A DNA stretch of 64,000 bases from Ariolimax columbianus. Lineage: Eukaryota; Mollusca; Gastropoda; Stylommatophora; Arionidae. The notes beneath the pieces are model-generated. The model ran no database searches, had not been told where the DNA came from, and saw only the letters and a program-made list of their open reading frames with translations. Made by a program: the position numbers and the translations under genes. Location of the stretch: contig JAVGWX010000004.1 of NCBI GenBank assembly GCA_036924085.1, forward strand, positions 36,957,293 through 37,021,292, in the 5' to 3' direction. Positions 45,574 to 56,429 of this stretch are shown piece by piece (positions within the stretch are counted from its first letter, which is position 1; every line of letters starts with the position of its first letter).

Positions 45574-46611
45574 TTCTTCTTCATCGTACGCAGTCAGACA
45601 TCAACCTTAATTTTTTCGAAAAAAGCAGCGGTCATCCTGAGGCTGTCCACACTGCCATAGAGCTTGTCTAGTGTTGCCACTGGTGATGACAACATCTGCT
45701 CTCTCTGATCCTCGTATGTCGGGCAGTTTTGCAGCAAATGCTCAGCGGTCATTTTACCGGAACCACACGAGCATTCGTCAGTGCCACCTATCTTCAATTT
45801 GTTGAATAGGTGGTACCTCAGTCTATTGTGGCCAGTGCGAAGTCTGAAGACCACGACCTGCTCTCTTCTGTTCAACTGGTAATAGGCATCGTTTTTTGTG
45901 TAGCCAGTATGTTCGGTTTCCCATTTGGTCATGTATCTAGCTCTAATAAGCTAATAAGCCGTTTTGACTCTTCGTACGTCATACTAGTATCTGGTTGTGG
46001 TAGTCTTGCACCTTCTTTTGCCAGTCTGACTGCCTCCTCGTTGCCTTGGATGTTGCAGTGGGATGGGACCCACTGTACCACTACCCTTTTTGGTGCGGAC
46101 TGCTGGCATAGTTTACAGAGTACTGCCCTTAAATCATTAAGTTCAGTATTTTTCTGGCTTTATAGCGCTGTGACTACTGCCAAAGCATCTTTAAGCAGGA
46201 CTATATAGCTTTCATTCCTTTTACCTGTCACCATTTCTTCCACTGCCGCCCTCAGTGCCTCTGCCTCCGCTCTGAAATTGCTTGTAAATTTTCCAGTAGC
46301 GAATGACAGTGTTATTTGTCTGCCATTTGGTAGGTTCAGAAATGCTCCTGCCCCTCCGTTCTGTGTAGTGTTTGTTACAGAACCGTCGGTGTATGCATGG
46401 GTCCAGTCCATGCTTGGGTAGTTTTCTGTTATGTAGCTCAGGGTAGTATCTCTTCTTTCTTTTTCAGTCTGGCAGTTTTTGTTTCCAATACCTGGTATAT
46501 TTTCTACCACCTCTGGAAATATATGCTGCCTCCAGGTAGGTTTTCATACAGTGGTGATGGACTTTGGTGTTGTTAGTGCGTTTATGGGATCTTCATGCAT
46601 CTTTGCTTTGG
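45574..46611 (-). mobile_element. LINE L-A copy, minus strand, 12-bp TSD
   Basis: 1,038 bp, 5' truncated within the linker before RNase H. GTCAAACAATTC flanks it at 45562-45573 and 46612-46623. RNase H motifs AYTDGSVTN and FRAEAEALRAA are intact. A frame change near 46160 and a duplicated TTAGCT near 45950 interrupt the frame. Confidence 0.95.
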
Positions 46612-46955
46612 GTCAAACAATTCCACAAAGGTATGAATGCTCATGTGCTGACTGGTGGCGAAACGTCAAATGCCTTTCCTGTGTCAAATGGCATCATGCA
46701 GGGCCCCAATACTTTTCAGCATAATGTTTGCTGCCATGCTCAACGTTACCTATGACGGTTGTAACCGAAATGGAGTGGAACACACTCCTCGCGGCCCTCA
46801 TCCCAAGGCTGCAGAGTACACAGCTCCACCTGGGGAGTCTGTAGTGATTTTGGTCGACGGTCGACACGCTATGCATGAACACAGCCTCAGCAGTTGGATA
46901 TGATAGTGGTCGATCGCCGCAACGGAACTTTGACGCCTACGTGAACATTATATAT
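46612..46955 (+). mobile_element. LINE RT fragment joined to a 3' end
   Basis: FHKGMNAHVLTGGETSNAFPVSNGIMQG matches the GexSxPFxVxxGVKQG part of RT, then FSIMFAAML. The 3' border CGCAACGGAACTTTGACGCC, TACGTGAACATTATAT is the ATT-tail type. The middle is deleted. It is the target of the L-A copy on its left. Confidence 0.7.
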
Positions 46956-47149
46956 ATAGATAGAAAACATGAAAATTACGGAAATTACATAATAAAGTAA
47001 AAGTTTGACCAATGACAAATATTTTTTCAAATGGTTTTGAACATATTGTGAAGGCTTAATATGTTATAGTTTGCACATTGTTATGTATGTTATTATGTGT
47101 GAGCATCTTTTCATGCTACTGTGGAGTATTTCTGTGTTTTAATCATTAA

Positions 47150-47610
47150 CCCTTTCGCTGCCGCACTTATTTCAGCCAAGTCTGGCCCAGTGCCACTGCA
47201 TTTTTTGGACATAATCAGTTTTACAAGGACTATCTCCTGTCAACCTATTATAATTATCATCATCACTTGAATCAAAGTTCAGTTCTATATCAGATTCTTT
47301 GAATCCGTTATATCATTAGAATAAGCTAAAAAGTCTGAATTAGAGTCATTATGAACCTTGGTACCATCAGCTACATCACTTATTGTGAAGTGTTTGTTTC
47401 CGTATTGAAAAATGCAATAAAAACGTTATATTTAATTTTGTAGACCTCTCTAACTTATGGAAGTAACATTCAGGTAAAGTAAATCCGTTGTCGAGTAGTG
47501 AAAATCGCTGTAAAAAAAAACCTCATACCGCTAGTCGACAATAGTCGTCCATGGCACTGTAAGGGATATTTGAGTTTGGACGACTTTAGTCATCTGTGGC
47601 AATGTAAGGG
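47150..47610. mobile_element. TTAA-flanked inverted-end element (piggyBac-type MITE)
   Basis: TTAA at 47146-47149 and 47611-47614. Ends CCCTTTCGCTGCCGCA and, inverted, CCCTTACATTGCCACA (12 of 16 identical). 461 bp with no coding capacity. In HSDL1 intron 3, about 260 bp left of exon 4. Confidence 0.85.
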
Positions 47611-47874
47611 TTAAACGCTTGCTAGATGAGATTGTTGAAACAGAAAAATGACATCTTTAAGCTCAGAAATGTTACTAAGTCTCTCACTATTTACTTGACT
47701 TAATCCATTTTGTTCCCTATGAAACATATGGAGAAGCAATTGTCACTCTCTACTGATTTATATTTTGGACCATCTAAAATTTCTCCAGTACACCCAGCAG
47801 CAATACTGGCAGATGATAGAGAAAACAATTTTAATGTGCACATTGTTAAGTATTGTTTCATTTGTGTTTCACAG

Positions 47875-47978
47875 TGAACAATGTTGGTGTAATGTATGAT
47901 TATCCAGATGTTCTTCTCAACATTTCAAGACAAAAACTATGGCAGCTGATATATGTAAACATTGGTGCAGCCACAATG
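47875..47978 (+). CDS. HSDL1: HSDL1 exon 4 (NNVG motif)
   Basis: Acceptor TTTGTGTTTCACAG ends at 47874; donor GTAGGT begins at 47979. Gives VNNVGVMYDYPDVLLNISRQ, KLWQLIYVNIGAATM. NNVG holds the structural Asn-motif of the SDR fold, and the Asn in VNI is the catalytic-tetrad Asn. Phase 1 in, phase 0 out. Confidence 0.96.
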
Positions 47979-48006
47979 GTAGGTGTGTTGCTTCTTGTGT
48001 GTGTGT

Positions 48007-48024
48007 GGGGGGGGGGGGGGGGGG
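48007..48024. repeat. Poly-G tract (about 18 G)
   Basis: TGTGTGTGTG followed by an unbroken G run, 29 bp after the exon 4 donor. On the transcribed RNA it could fold as a quadruplex close to the 5' splice site. The length is uncertain. Confidence 0.85.
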
Positions 48025-48599
48025 TCCTTAATACTTTGAAAAGATAAATCTGTCATTTGCTAACTGTTGAGTGCAACATATTGTTTCCAGTGAGATATCG
48101 ACATCTTTAGCAGTGCATATGATACTTTTTAAAGTTACAAATATTTTTCGTGTACTACATACAAGTACTTTCTCCACTAATTTAGAACCTTTTCTAACTC
48201 TGTTAGTATATATCTGCTGGCATTTGTAAAACACAGAAACTCTCATGCTATGGTCATATGTCAAGGTCAAATAGGCTGCCTAAAATAATCCTAACTGACG
48301 TACTTCCGGGAATGAGAAAGAGTGGAAGCTCCTAGATGAGCTAGACAGATAATGTTAGAAATGTACAGGAAAAGCCCTGCGAGAGACTGAACCATTGTCG
48401 ATGGACAGAAATAAGTGTAAACAAACAATACATAAAATAGTGAAGTATAATTACCCAATATCTCCTAGGTTACAGGAAAGAAGAAGAGGAATTATGTTTA
48501 GAACTTCAAACTTTCATTTGGTAATTCAGATGGCTTTTCTCTTTTTAGAAATCTTTACGGATTTTTGTACTAGTAAGTGAAGTCAGTTTTATGATGAGT

Positions 48600-48840
48600 T
48601 TCTTCTTCTGTGTTTGTTCTGAAAAGGACGTTGTGCTGTAGTTTACAAGACTGCGGTATTTGTACTTTTGACCCAACACAGTTGATTTCAGCTGGCTTTT
48701 TTAGTACCAGTTTTGCCTTCCAACTGTGATCCCTATTTCTTGGCCAGACTACACTAGTGACTAGTGTCACCTGTTTCCAGGGCCGCCACATTGAGATGGA
48801 ATAGGTTCTTGGTCAGTTATAGTTCGCTGACCCTGATGCA
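48600..48840 (-). mobile_element. SINE S variant, minus strand
   Basis: Tail read as TTTCTTCTTCTGTG at the left; core read as TTGACCCAACACAGTTGATTTC, head read as CTGTTTCCAGGGCCGCC and TTCGCTGACCCTGATGCAAG. Related to the copies at 30055 and 62874; the 3' end contains GAAAAGGACGTTGTGC, a motif also found in SINE T. Confidence 0.8.
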
Positions 48841-48854
48841 AGCATCCAGCACAA

Positions 48855-49135
48855 TATACTGACCAGGACCACAATCTCTCTTCCATGTAGCATTGCATGG
48901 AAACAGGCTGTTTTGAAGGCAGTCTGGCTGATGAGATGTGTATCAACATGATCCCCGTAGTAGTGAGCGTCATGCAGATGAAGCCAAGCATAGCACAACC
49001 TCCTGGAGGACTGCGTTCCACCTTCATCAGCATGCTCGGTATGTGAGGAAAGCTACTACAACCTGCCACTTAATGCCCTATTGAGGGTGCACAAAAGAGC
49101 AAACATACTCATTGTGGGCATTAAACAACAACTAC
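48855..49135 (+). mobile_element. SINE T, 5'-shortened
   Basis: From ATACTGACCAGGACCAC through GGAAACAGGCTGTTTTG, AGATGAAGCCAAGCATAGC to CATTGTGGGCATTAAACAACAA. Directly abuts the S variant in the opposite orientation, head to head. Confidence 0.85.
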
Positions 49136-49194
49136 TTATGTGGAGGTGTAGAGGTATTGTAAAAAAACATAATGGTTAGACTTGTAATTGATGT

Positions 49195-49830
49195 TACAGA
49201 AAGATCCTCAGAATATTCTCGATGGAGAAAAAGACCAATGTAGACATTCGACAAGAGTTGAACATAGAGGAGGGATCAAGATGCTGCAGCGGTCAGCGAC
49301 CCATAGCTGACTGCTAGTGTCAGGGCCAGCGAGCCATAGCTGCCAAGACCCTTCTACACCTCCATGTGGTGATCCTGGATAACAGGCTGCAGCAGGGCAG
49401 ACTGGCTAAGGAGAAGGGATCGAAGAGGGAATGCTAACCCGGTACTCAAAAAATGCTTGCTGAAGTCGGATGTGTTGGACCGAAAGGTGCAAATATCGCA
49501 GCCAAGCTGTAAACTATGACACAACGTATTCCATTTTCTGGACCACATTCTGCTACTTAAGCCCTTTCAGGGTTTGGTAGTGGGAGATTGAGAACGAACG
49601 AAGAAGAAGAAGAACATAGAGGAGAACTGGTTTATTAATTCCATTTTGGCCAGAAAATTGAAATACTTTGGTCACATCAAGAGACACAACGGTCTTGAAA
49701 GAAAGTGAGTTAAGGTATAGTGCCAGGCAAAAGAGCATGATGGCACCAAGATATCTAGGTATGACTAGCGGAGACTGAAGTTTTGGCAAGGTAAAAAGTT
49801 TTTTTCAGACAGGCTGTGATGGGAGCGACG
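49195..49830 (+). mobile_element. LINE C-terminal fragment hosting SINE S
   Basis: MEKKTNVDIRQELNIEE before the SINE and NSILARKLKYFGHIKRHNGL after it make one LINE end, interrupted at 49273-49611. Decayed afterwards. Confidence 0.75.
49273..49611 (+). mobile_element. SINE S, copy 4, 13-bp TSD
   Basis: 339 bp, sense on +. GAACATAGAGGAG flanks it at 49260-49272 and 49612-49624. Starts GGATCAAGATGCTGC, ends GAACGAACGAAGAAGAAGA. Best preserved copy; use it as the type sequence. Confidence 0.95.
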
Positions 49831-50227
49831 TTCTATAAAGGACATGCTGCATGGTGATGATTTGTAATTGAGTGTGCCTATTATGTCTTTGCATGATGGA
49901 GGGACTACCTTCATTTTGGCCTCAAAGCTGCCGATTGTTGGGTAGCAATTTCATTATCTTGTTATCTTTAGAATATTTGTGTGGTCAGCAACTAACTGCC
50001 TGCATTTTTCAATGTTTAACGCATTTACGAGACTTCTGAGTTTATTGTCCATCTCCAATAGTACTAGATGCAGATTTCATCTCTCTTGAGACCAAGGTTC
50101 TCGCTTTTGTTCATTTGTTTCTTGATAGGCGAGTGTGTTACTTCTCAGCTATAGCAACCCCCATATGTGTAATTAAAAACAGTAAATATTAGTAAATAAT
50201 TAACTTATTTCTGACATAATTTATATT

Positions 50228-50400
50228 GGAGCATGTGGCCTGCTGATAAGGAGGGCAGCAGATCGAATCCTCGGTACGGCAAATTTCTGTTGGTTGTGAA
50301 ATTGTGAAATGAATAAACATAGCCAGCACATGATGTGGCAACATCAGTGGTGAAGCAGTTTGTAGTCCTTTGCCTAAAACCCCCTCAACTACCCCAGCAA
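50228..50400 (+). mobile_element. tRNA-headed SINE
   Basis: TGTGGCCTGCTGATAAGG as a degenerate A box region and AGATCGAATCC (50260-50270) as a B box, followed by TCGGTACGGCA as in the element at 28020. Tail not clear. Confidence 0.55.
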
Positions 50401-50702
50401 TGGGAATACAGTTGTACAAGAGTTTTTAAAATTTATATTGGTTTTTTTCAGTTTTGCTGCAGCTCCTCTGATTTTATCATGCTAAAAGGATTTGAACAAT
50501 TTGTGAACACTTATGTTGATATTTTCTCTAGCAATTTACACTCTACCCCCAAATCTTAAACATTGTGTCCATGTTTCATTGTGATGGATCTGGCATGCTA
50601 AACCTAAGAATGTATTTCCTTTACATTTCAACTATGTGCAGCCAGTGTCTCATCCTCTCAATCCTTCTCCATTTGCTTTTCTTCTGATCACCTGATCTGA
50701 TC

Positions 50703-53036
50703 TTCTTCTTCTTCTTCGTACGCAGTCAGACAGTAACCATTATTTTTTCGAAGAAAGCGGCGGTCATCATGAGGCTGTCGCCACTGCCATAAAGCTTGCC
50801 TTGCAGTTCCACTGGTGATGGCCACATCTGCTCTCTCTGATCCTCGTATGTCGGGTAGTTCTGCAGCAGATGTTCAGCGGTCATTTTACCGGTACCGCAC
50901 GGGCATTCGTCGGTACCACCTATCTTCAATTTGTTGAATAGGTGGTACCTCAGTCTATTGTGGCCAGTGCGAAGTCTGAAGACAACGACCTGCTCTCTTC
51001 GGTTCAACTGGTAATAGGCATCGTTTTTGGTGTAACCAGTATGTTCGGTTTCCCATTCGGTCATGTATCTGGCTTTGATAAGCCGTTTTGACTCTTCGTA
51101 CGTCATACTAGTATCTGTTTGTGGTAGTCTTGCACCTTCTTTTGCCAGTCTGTCTGCCTCCTCGTTGCCTTGGATGTTGCAGTGTGATGGGACCCACTGT
51201 ACCACTACCCTTTTTGGTGCGGACTGCTGGCACAGTTTGCAGAGTGTTTTTCTGGCTTTTTAGCGCTGTGACTACGGCGAGAGCATCTGTAAGCAGGACT
51301 ATATGGCTTTCATTTTCATTGTGTGTCACCATTTCTTCCACTGCCGCTCTCAGTGCCTCTGCCTCCGCTCTGAAATTGCTTGTGTACTTACCAGTAGCGA
51401 ATGACAGTGTTATTTTTCTGCCATTTGGTAGGTTCAGGAATGCTCCTGCCCCTCCGTTCTGTGTAGTGTTTGTTACAGAACCGTCGGTGTATGCATGGGT
51501 CCAGTCCATGCTTGGGTAGTTTTCCGATATAAAGCTTAGGATAGTATCTCTCCTTTCTTTTTCAGTCTGGCCGTTTTTGTTTCCAATACCTGGTATATTT
51601 TCTACCACCTCTGGAAATATATCCTGCCTCCAGGTAGGTTTTCGTACAGTAGTGATGGGTTTTGGTGTTGTTAGTGCATTTATGGGATCTTCGTGCATCT
51701 TTGCTTTGGCTATTTCTGCAAAGTTTCTCCGCTTTAGTTTCCCATTTCCCAAATTGTTTAGTCTCTGGTGCATTGGATGGTCGGTCAGTCTTCGGAGTTT
51801 CTCTGACTGCAGCTGGGCTCTGCAGTCTCTTCTATCGGTCATGGATTGCAGTTTTGTAATCTTTTCAAGTTCTACAATTGGCGTTGACTTCATGCCTCCT
51901 GTTATAACTCTCATGGCTTGGTTTTGAAGTTTGATAACTTTATCGAAGTTCGCCTTTGCTGCTGTTGTCCATACCGCAATGCCATACTCGAGAACTGGTC
52001 TCACTCTTCCAGTGTACATTTTCTTTAGTATGCTTTCGTCTGCTCCCCAGCTTGTGCCAGCAAGTTTCCTCATGATTGCCATTCTTTCTCTGGCTCTCAT
52101 TCGGTTTCTCTCGATCTGACTTTTCCATGTCATGCGCCGATTAAATGTGACTCCCAGATAGTTTGGGTTGTTGTTTGGCTGCAGGAATTTGCCATTTAAA
52201 CTTAACTTGGTATTTTGGGGTTTGATTGAAAGCGAGAATATTGTGCATGTGGTTTTCTCCTCGTTTATTTTGACCAGCCATGAGTTCGCCCAATCTTCCA
52301 GCGATGTTAGGGCCTGCTGCATCCGATTTCTTGCTATGGTGAGATTCTTTTCAGAGGTCCACATAGCCAGATCATCTGCAAACATTGAGCTATGGACTCT
52401 TCTTGGTATATTCTCTGTAATGTCGTTTATATACACCAGGAAGAGTGTGGGTGACAGTACTCCCCCTTGGGGTACTCCCTGCTCGAGTGTCACCTTTCTG
52501 CTCATCTGCCCTTGTACTTGGACTCTGGCCGTTCTTTGTTTGAGGTAGTGGTTGATCCACTTGTACATTTTCCCACAAACATCACTTCTTCTTAGCTTGA
52601 CTCTTAGTCCATCTTTCCAGACTTTGTCAAATGCCTTTTCCAGGTCCACCCAAACCGCTACTGTGTGCTTCTGTGCCTGGTAGGCGTCTTCTATTTCCTG
52701 GGCTATGAGGATGACCTGGTCCTCAGTGGATCTGTGCTGTCTAAAGCCGGCTTGCTGTGGAATTAGTATTCGTTTTTCTTCCAGATGCAACTTCAGTCTG
52801 GTGTTTATCATACGTTCCATCAGTTTGCCGACACAGCTCAGTAGGCTGATAGGCCTGTATCCATTTTGATCTGTTTTGTCCTTTCCTTTTTTTTGGTACT
52901 GGTACCAGTACTGCGTCTTTCCATGCCTGGGGTACAATTCCCCTTTTCCAGCTTTGGTTCAGGACCGATAGCAGCTTCCTCTTCGCTGTTTGGCCCAGCC
53001 CCATCAGCATTTCGTTTGTTATCCCATCTTTTCCGG
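50703..53036 (-). mobile_element. LINE L-A, 2.3-kb copy, minus strand, 13-bp TSD
   Basis: ACCTGATCTGATC flanks it at 50690-50702 and 53037-53049. Encodes the same RT (VDLEKAFDKVW, QGVPQGGVLSP, FADD) and RNase H as the copy at 38576, but has a one-base frameshift near 52890 and a 26-bp deletion near 51247 (between microhomologous CACT) that shifts the RNase H end. It starts only a few codons downstream of that copy's start. In HSDL1 intron 4, 165 bp left of exon 5. Confidence 0.96.
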
Positions 53037-53200
53037 ACCTGATCTGATCAATCTTCTAGCTTCTCACCTCCCTGTGCCATAATCTCCTGCATTTATATAT
53101 TTTTTTTTAAAATCGCATAAAAACAGTTTCAAATGTTTCTTGTCATATTTGTATGCACATCTTACAACCATATATGATAATACTACCTCTCTCCATTTAG

Positions 53201-53317
53201 ATGACACACATGCTACTTCCTCAAATGGTTGAGCGGCACAAGGGAGGAATAATTGTGATCTCCTCAGGTTCGTCTACACAGATTACTCCACAGATGACTG
53301 TTTACTCTGCTACAAAG
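53201..53317 (+). CDS. HSDL1: HSDL1 exon 5 (catalytic Ser and YSATK)
   Basis: Acceptor CTCTCCATTTAG ends at 53200; donor GTAACT begins at 53318. 39 codons: MTHMLLPQMVERHKGGIIVI, SSGSSTQITPQ, MTVYSATK. SSGS gives the catalytic Ser; Tyr at codon 53303-53305 (about residue 226) and Lys four residues later form YxxxK. Human HSDL1 has FSASK at this place. Confidence 0.97.
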
Positions 53318-53439
53318 GTAACTCTTAGTAGTCTTATAATAGTATCAGGAAAGTGCTCTAAACATGTACTCCTGTTCCAACTTTTCACTTTGTTGACTTT
53401 TCTTTGTCTTAACCTTGTTTGTGTTCTTGGTCATATATG

Positions 53440-54310
53440 TCCTGGTTTTAACACTCCACATCAACAATTGGTGCAATTTCATCTGCAGCTGCAATATTTT
53501 TCAGCACCTCAAGATTTTCTACGTTTGTTGACTTTGAGAACCTGTAAAAATTGTATTTGGTGGTCTATATCCTTTACCACGGGCACAACAAGTCTGGCTG
53601 ACTGATGTCATGTAAATCGAACAGCGGACGAGTCTGGCCGATTTACGTTGCCGTTCCATAGCGATCGGCCATTCTAATCAAACTTAAAAATGAACGGCTG
53701 CGTAGTAATAGTTTTAACAATACTATTCTTTAATTGTAGAGAGTTCCTTCTTCCGTAATGTATGGTTAGTTACCAGCAATAGCGATCGTGGAATTAGTTC
53801 TAGGCGTTTGAAAATGATTTCTTCTGTTTTTTTGCTTGGATTTGAAGATTAACCAATTTTTGAGAATGGAGACGTCATGTTCCTGCAACGGATTCTTCTG
53901 AGGTAGATCTATTTAGATACAATAATTACATTTATAGTCAAAGTGATAGACATGGACATTACGGCAAACATCGGTAATCTGTTGTCCGCGATTAAACAAT
54001 TTTTTTTTCTTCAACCGACATACACTGGAAGCGGCAGAGTCTAATTGTGCCGTTTTTTTAAACACTATCACCTTAATATTTTTTTATCTCAGAAACTAAC
54101 ACACTCACAACAGAAACAATAACACCAACAAATTCTTTATTAATTTATTTCTCTACTCACAAACAAATGATATCAATAGACCGTCAAATAAAAATGTTAC
54201 AGGCTCTCAAAGTAACAACAATAGTTTAATGATGTCATGAAAAATAATGCCGTGGCATTGGAAATATTGCGTGAATTTTGAATGTGGAGTGTAGAATGAT
54301 AAAGATTAAT
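53440..54310. mobile_element. Family P element, rearranged copy
   Basis: 53575-54310 is an inverted relative of 60516-61657: end CCTTTACCACGGGCAC, then AGTCTGGCTGACTGATGTCATG, GATCGGCCATTCTAATC, TTGAGAATGGAG, AACATCGGTAATCTGTTG, ATCTCAGAAACTAACACAC, and the other end TAGAATGATAAAGATTAATT. 53440-53575 is a second piece of the opposite end (TTTGTTGACTTTGAGAACCTG), joined head to head. Confidence 0.7.
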
Positions 54311-54354
54311 TAAAATTGATTTTTTTGTGTGTAGAGAAATAAATTAATACATAA

Positions 54355-54425
54355 CTTGTTGGTGTTATTGTTTTTGTAGTGTGTGTGTTAGTTTCTGAGA
54401 TACAAGAATATAAGGTAAGGTCTGG
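54355..54425. mobile_element. Family P short remnant
   Basis: GTTGGTGTTATTGTTTTTG and GTGTGTGTTAGTTTCTGAGAT match the P core once more, next to the copy above. Confidence 0.65.
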
Positions 54426-54429
54426 CTTT

Positions 54430-54870
54430 TTTTCTAGCAGCAGTAAAATACAAATCTAGCTTGTATACTACAATGCGATATTCTTCTTGTACGTTCAGAA
54501 CTTTTGATTGTGCTAGATCTGTGGTCCCGTCGCTAGGACAGAGTCCACAGTACTTTCCAGTTCCGGGTGACAGCCCCACAGCTCTGCTCCCTCTGGTCAG
54601 GTCTGGCATCATAGGTCTTTGTGTGCTAGGCAGGCCTTTAGGATGTGTTTGATTGGGGGTCTGAAATCCTGTTCGACATGGACAGTCATTTGGCACACTA
54701 CACCATGATTGCCAGGACAAGCGGTCACTCCTGACCTTATAAATACCATAATTATACATTTTTTATTAACTACTCCGATGTTGCCCTCTTGTTTAATGAG
54801 AGCAAAGCCACCAGCAATCACATTTTCATTTATCTCTGCTCTCAACCACTTTTTTGTCTCTTCATCTTAC
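54430..54870 (-). mobile_element. LINE C-terminal end, minus strand
   Basis: Minus strand SGVTACPGNHGVVCQMTVHV, RPPIKHILKACLAHKDL, then AELWGCHPELESTVDSVLAT, the EHILxxCxxH and KLWGSxxxLxxTVxFI end of a LINE ORF2. Its 3' end GAACGTACAAGAAGAA resembles the tails of L-A and SINE S. Confidence 0.65.
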
Positions 54871-54956
54871 TGTCATTTTGTCTCTACTCCAGATTAGTCT
54901 TTGCTTACTTATCCTAAAATATACTTATTTATATCCATTTTTTTTGTTTTCCTCAG

Positions 54957-55184
54957 AGATATCTGGATTATTTTATTCATGGATTGGCTTATGAGTATCG
55001 CCACTCTGGCATAACGTTCCAGTGTTTGATACCATTCTATGTGGCAACTAGCATGACTGGTTACAGTGAAAGCCTGTTAAAATCAAGTATCCTAATACCC
55101 AATGCAGTAACATTTGCTAGAAGTGCTGTAACAACTTTAGGAAAGTCTTCTTGTACAACAGGATTTTTACCCCACACGTTACAG
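54957..55184 (+). CDS. HSDL1: HSDL1 exon 6
   Basis: Acceptor TTTTCCTCAG ends at 54956; donor GTAACA begins at 55185. 76 codons, phase 0 both ends: RYLDYFIHGLAYEYRHSGIT, FQCLIPFYVATSMTG, AVTTLGKSSCTTGFLPHTLQ. Matches QSLIPFYVATSMT and HAVSTLGIS of human HSDL1. The sequence at the exon end is echoed in the array downstream. Confidence 0.97.
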
Positions 55185-55500
55185 GTAACAAATTTTTTTT
55201 TTCTGCTTTTTCTTCTTCTGCGTTTATTCTCATCTGCTACCAACCCTGAACAAGGCTTTGCAAGTAGCAGGATGTAGTCCAGAGAACAGAATGCATTGTG
55301 TCATTAGTTTACAACTTGACTGCGATATTTGCACATTTCGGTCCGACACATCCGTCTTCGGCAGCATCACATATTCCGCTATTTACCCTACACATTGCAG
55401 GTAACATATTTCTCAACTTATCCCGGACATTGTTAGGAACATTTTTCTCTATTTAACCCACTCAATACAGGTAAACACATTCCTCAACCAGCTGAAAACG
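55160..55500 (+). repeat. About 36-bp array resembling the exon 6/donor junction
   Basis: The junction TTTTTACCCCACACGTTACAG/GTAACAAAT is followed, beyond a SINE, by ATTTACCCTACACATTGCAG/GTAACATATTTCTC, a TTATCCCGGACATTGTTAG/GAACA unit and ATTTAACCCACTCAATACAG/GTAAACA. Related pieces lie at 60460-60520, 61665-61690 and 62206-62335. Confidence 0.75.
55200..55372 (-). mobile_element. SINE S, 3' half only
   Basis: Tail read as CTTTTTCTTCTTCTGCG, then CTACCAACCCTGAACAAGG and core TTCGGTCCGACACATCCGTC; truncated at about 55372. Inserted 15 bp after the exon 6 donor. Confidence 0.85.
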
Positions 55501-55642
55501 CCTGACATTTTTTTTTTATCCATAGACCCTAGCCAGCCCAGAAGCACCTTAAAATCAATACACAGTGAGCAAATTTTGCCCGAACTGGAACTTCCGTATT
55601 TTTAACAACTTCGTTGGGTATTGCAGTTTCATTTGAGATTAA

Positions 55643-56280
55643 CCTTTAGCACGCCCTTGTAACACGCTAGCGAACCAACTCTGCCTACAAAAACGGTGTG
55701 TGTGAAAAACAATTTTTTTTTAAACTACAGACAGCCATTTTTTTAATGCTGAATACGTCACCATATATACATGGCATTTTGCCGGTTAAAGTATCGTATG
55801 TTAGATTACAAATGGCTTTTGAACAGTTTTAATTTTGTATAAGCTGTTTGGAGCGAGCTGACTTTTTGCGAAAGGTGAAGTAGGTTGTTGGGAACAATCT
55901 TTATCGAGTAGATCTGTTTATTTTGTTTGTTTAGATGAAAGAACTACATTTAAATTGGAAACTAACAGTTGTGTTGATATTGTAAACACAATATCGATAC
56001 ATTGTTAGTGGTTTCCATAGTTATCTATCGGAGCGACTAGGCCTAGCGGTCGGTCCAAATTTTTTTCCAAGATTTTCATAAATTTTCAACTTCCTCTTTT
56101 TGTATCTCAGAAACTAGCAAACACACAACAAAAACAATAGCACCCACATGTTCGTTATTCAATTGTGTCTCATATTTATTGACAAACAAACAGAAAAGTT
56201 ACAAATTTTGAAAGTCGACTACCATAGTGAGAAATTAGTTAGGTCAAATTTACTTTAAAAAAAAATTGTAGTGCTAAAGG
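55643..56280. mobile_element. TTAA-flanked element with perfect 10-bp inverted ends
   Basis: TTAA at 55639-55642 and 56281-56284. CCTTTAGCAC at 55643-55652 and GTGCTAAAGG at 56271-56280. 638 bp, noncoding. Contains the P-family core ATCTCAGAAACTAGCAAAC (56105), so it appears to be a complete nonautonomous relative of P. Confidence 0.87.
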
Positions 56281-56429
56281 TTAAAATGGCGTGGCTGACG
56301 TTTATATAATTATATTTACAAATTTTGAAAGTTCGTCCTCATTCTGTGAAAATTGAGACTTTTGCCATTACTTCAAATGGCTTTGAGAAATGTACTTAAT
56401 AATGGCAGAAATCCTAGTAGTAATAAAGA

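Noticed and set aside
53201..53605. 134-codon frame beginning at exon 5 as an independent gene
   Set aside because: Homology to HSDL1 stops exactly at the GTAACT donor at 53318; the remainder is intron read-through.
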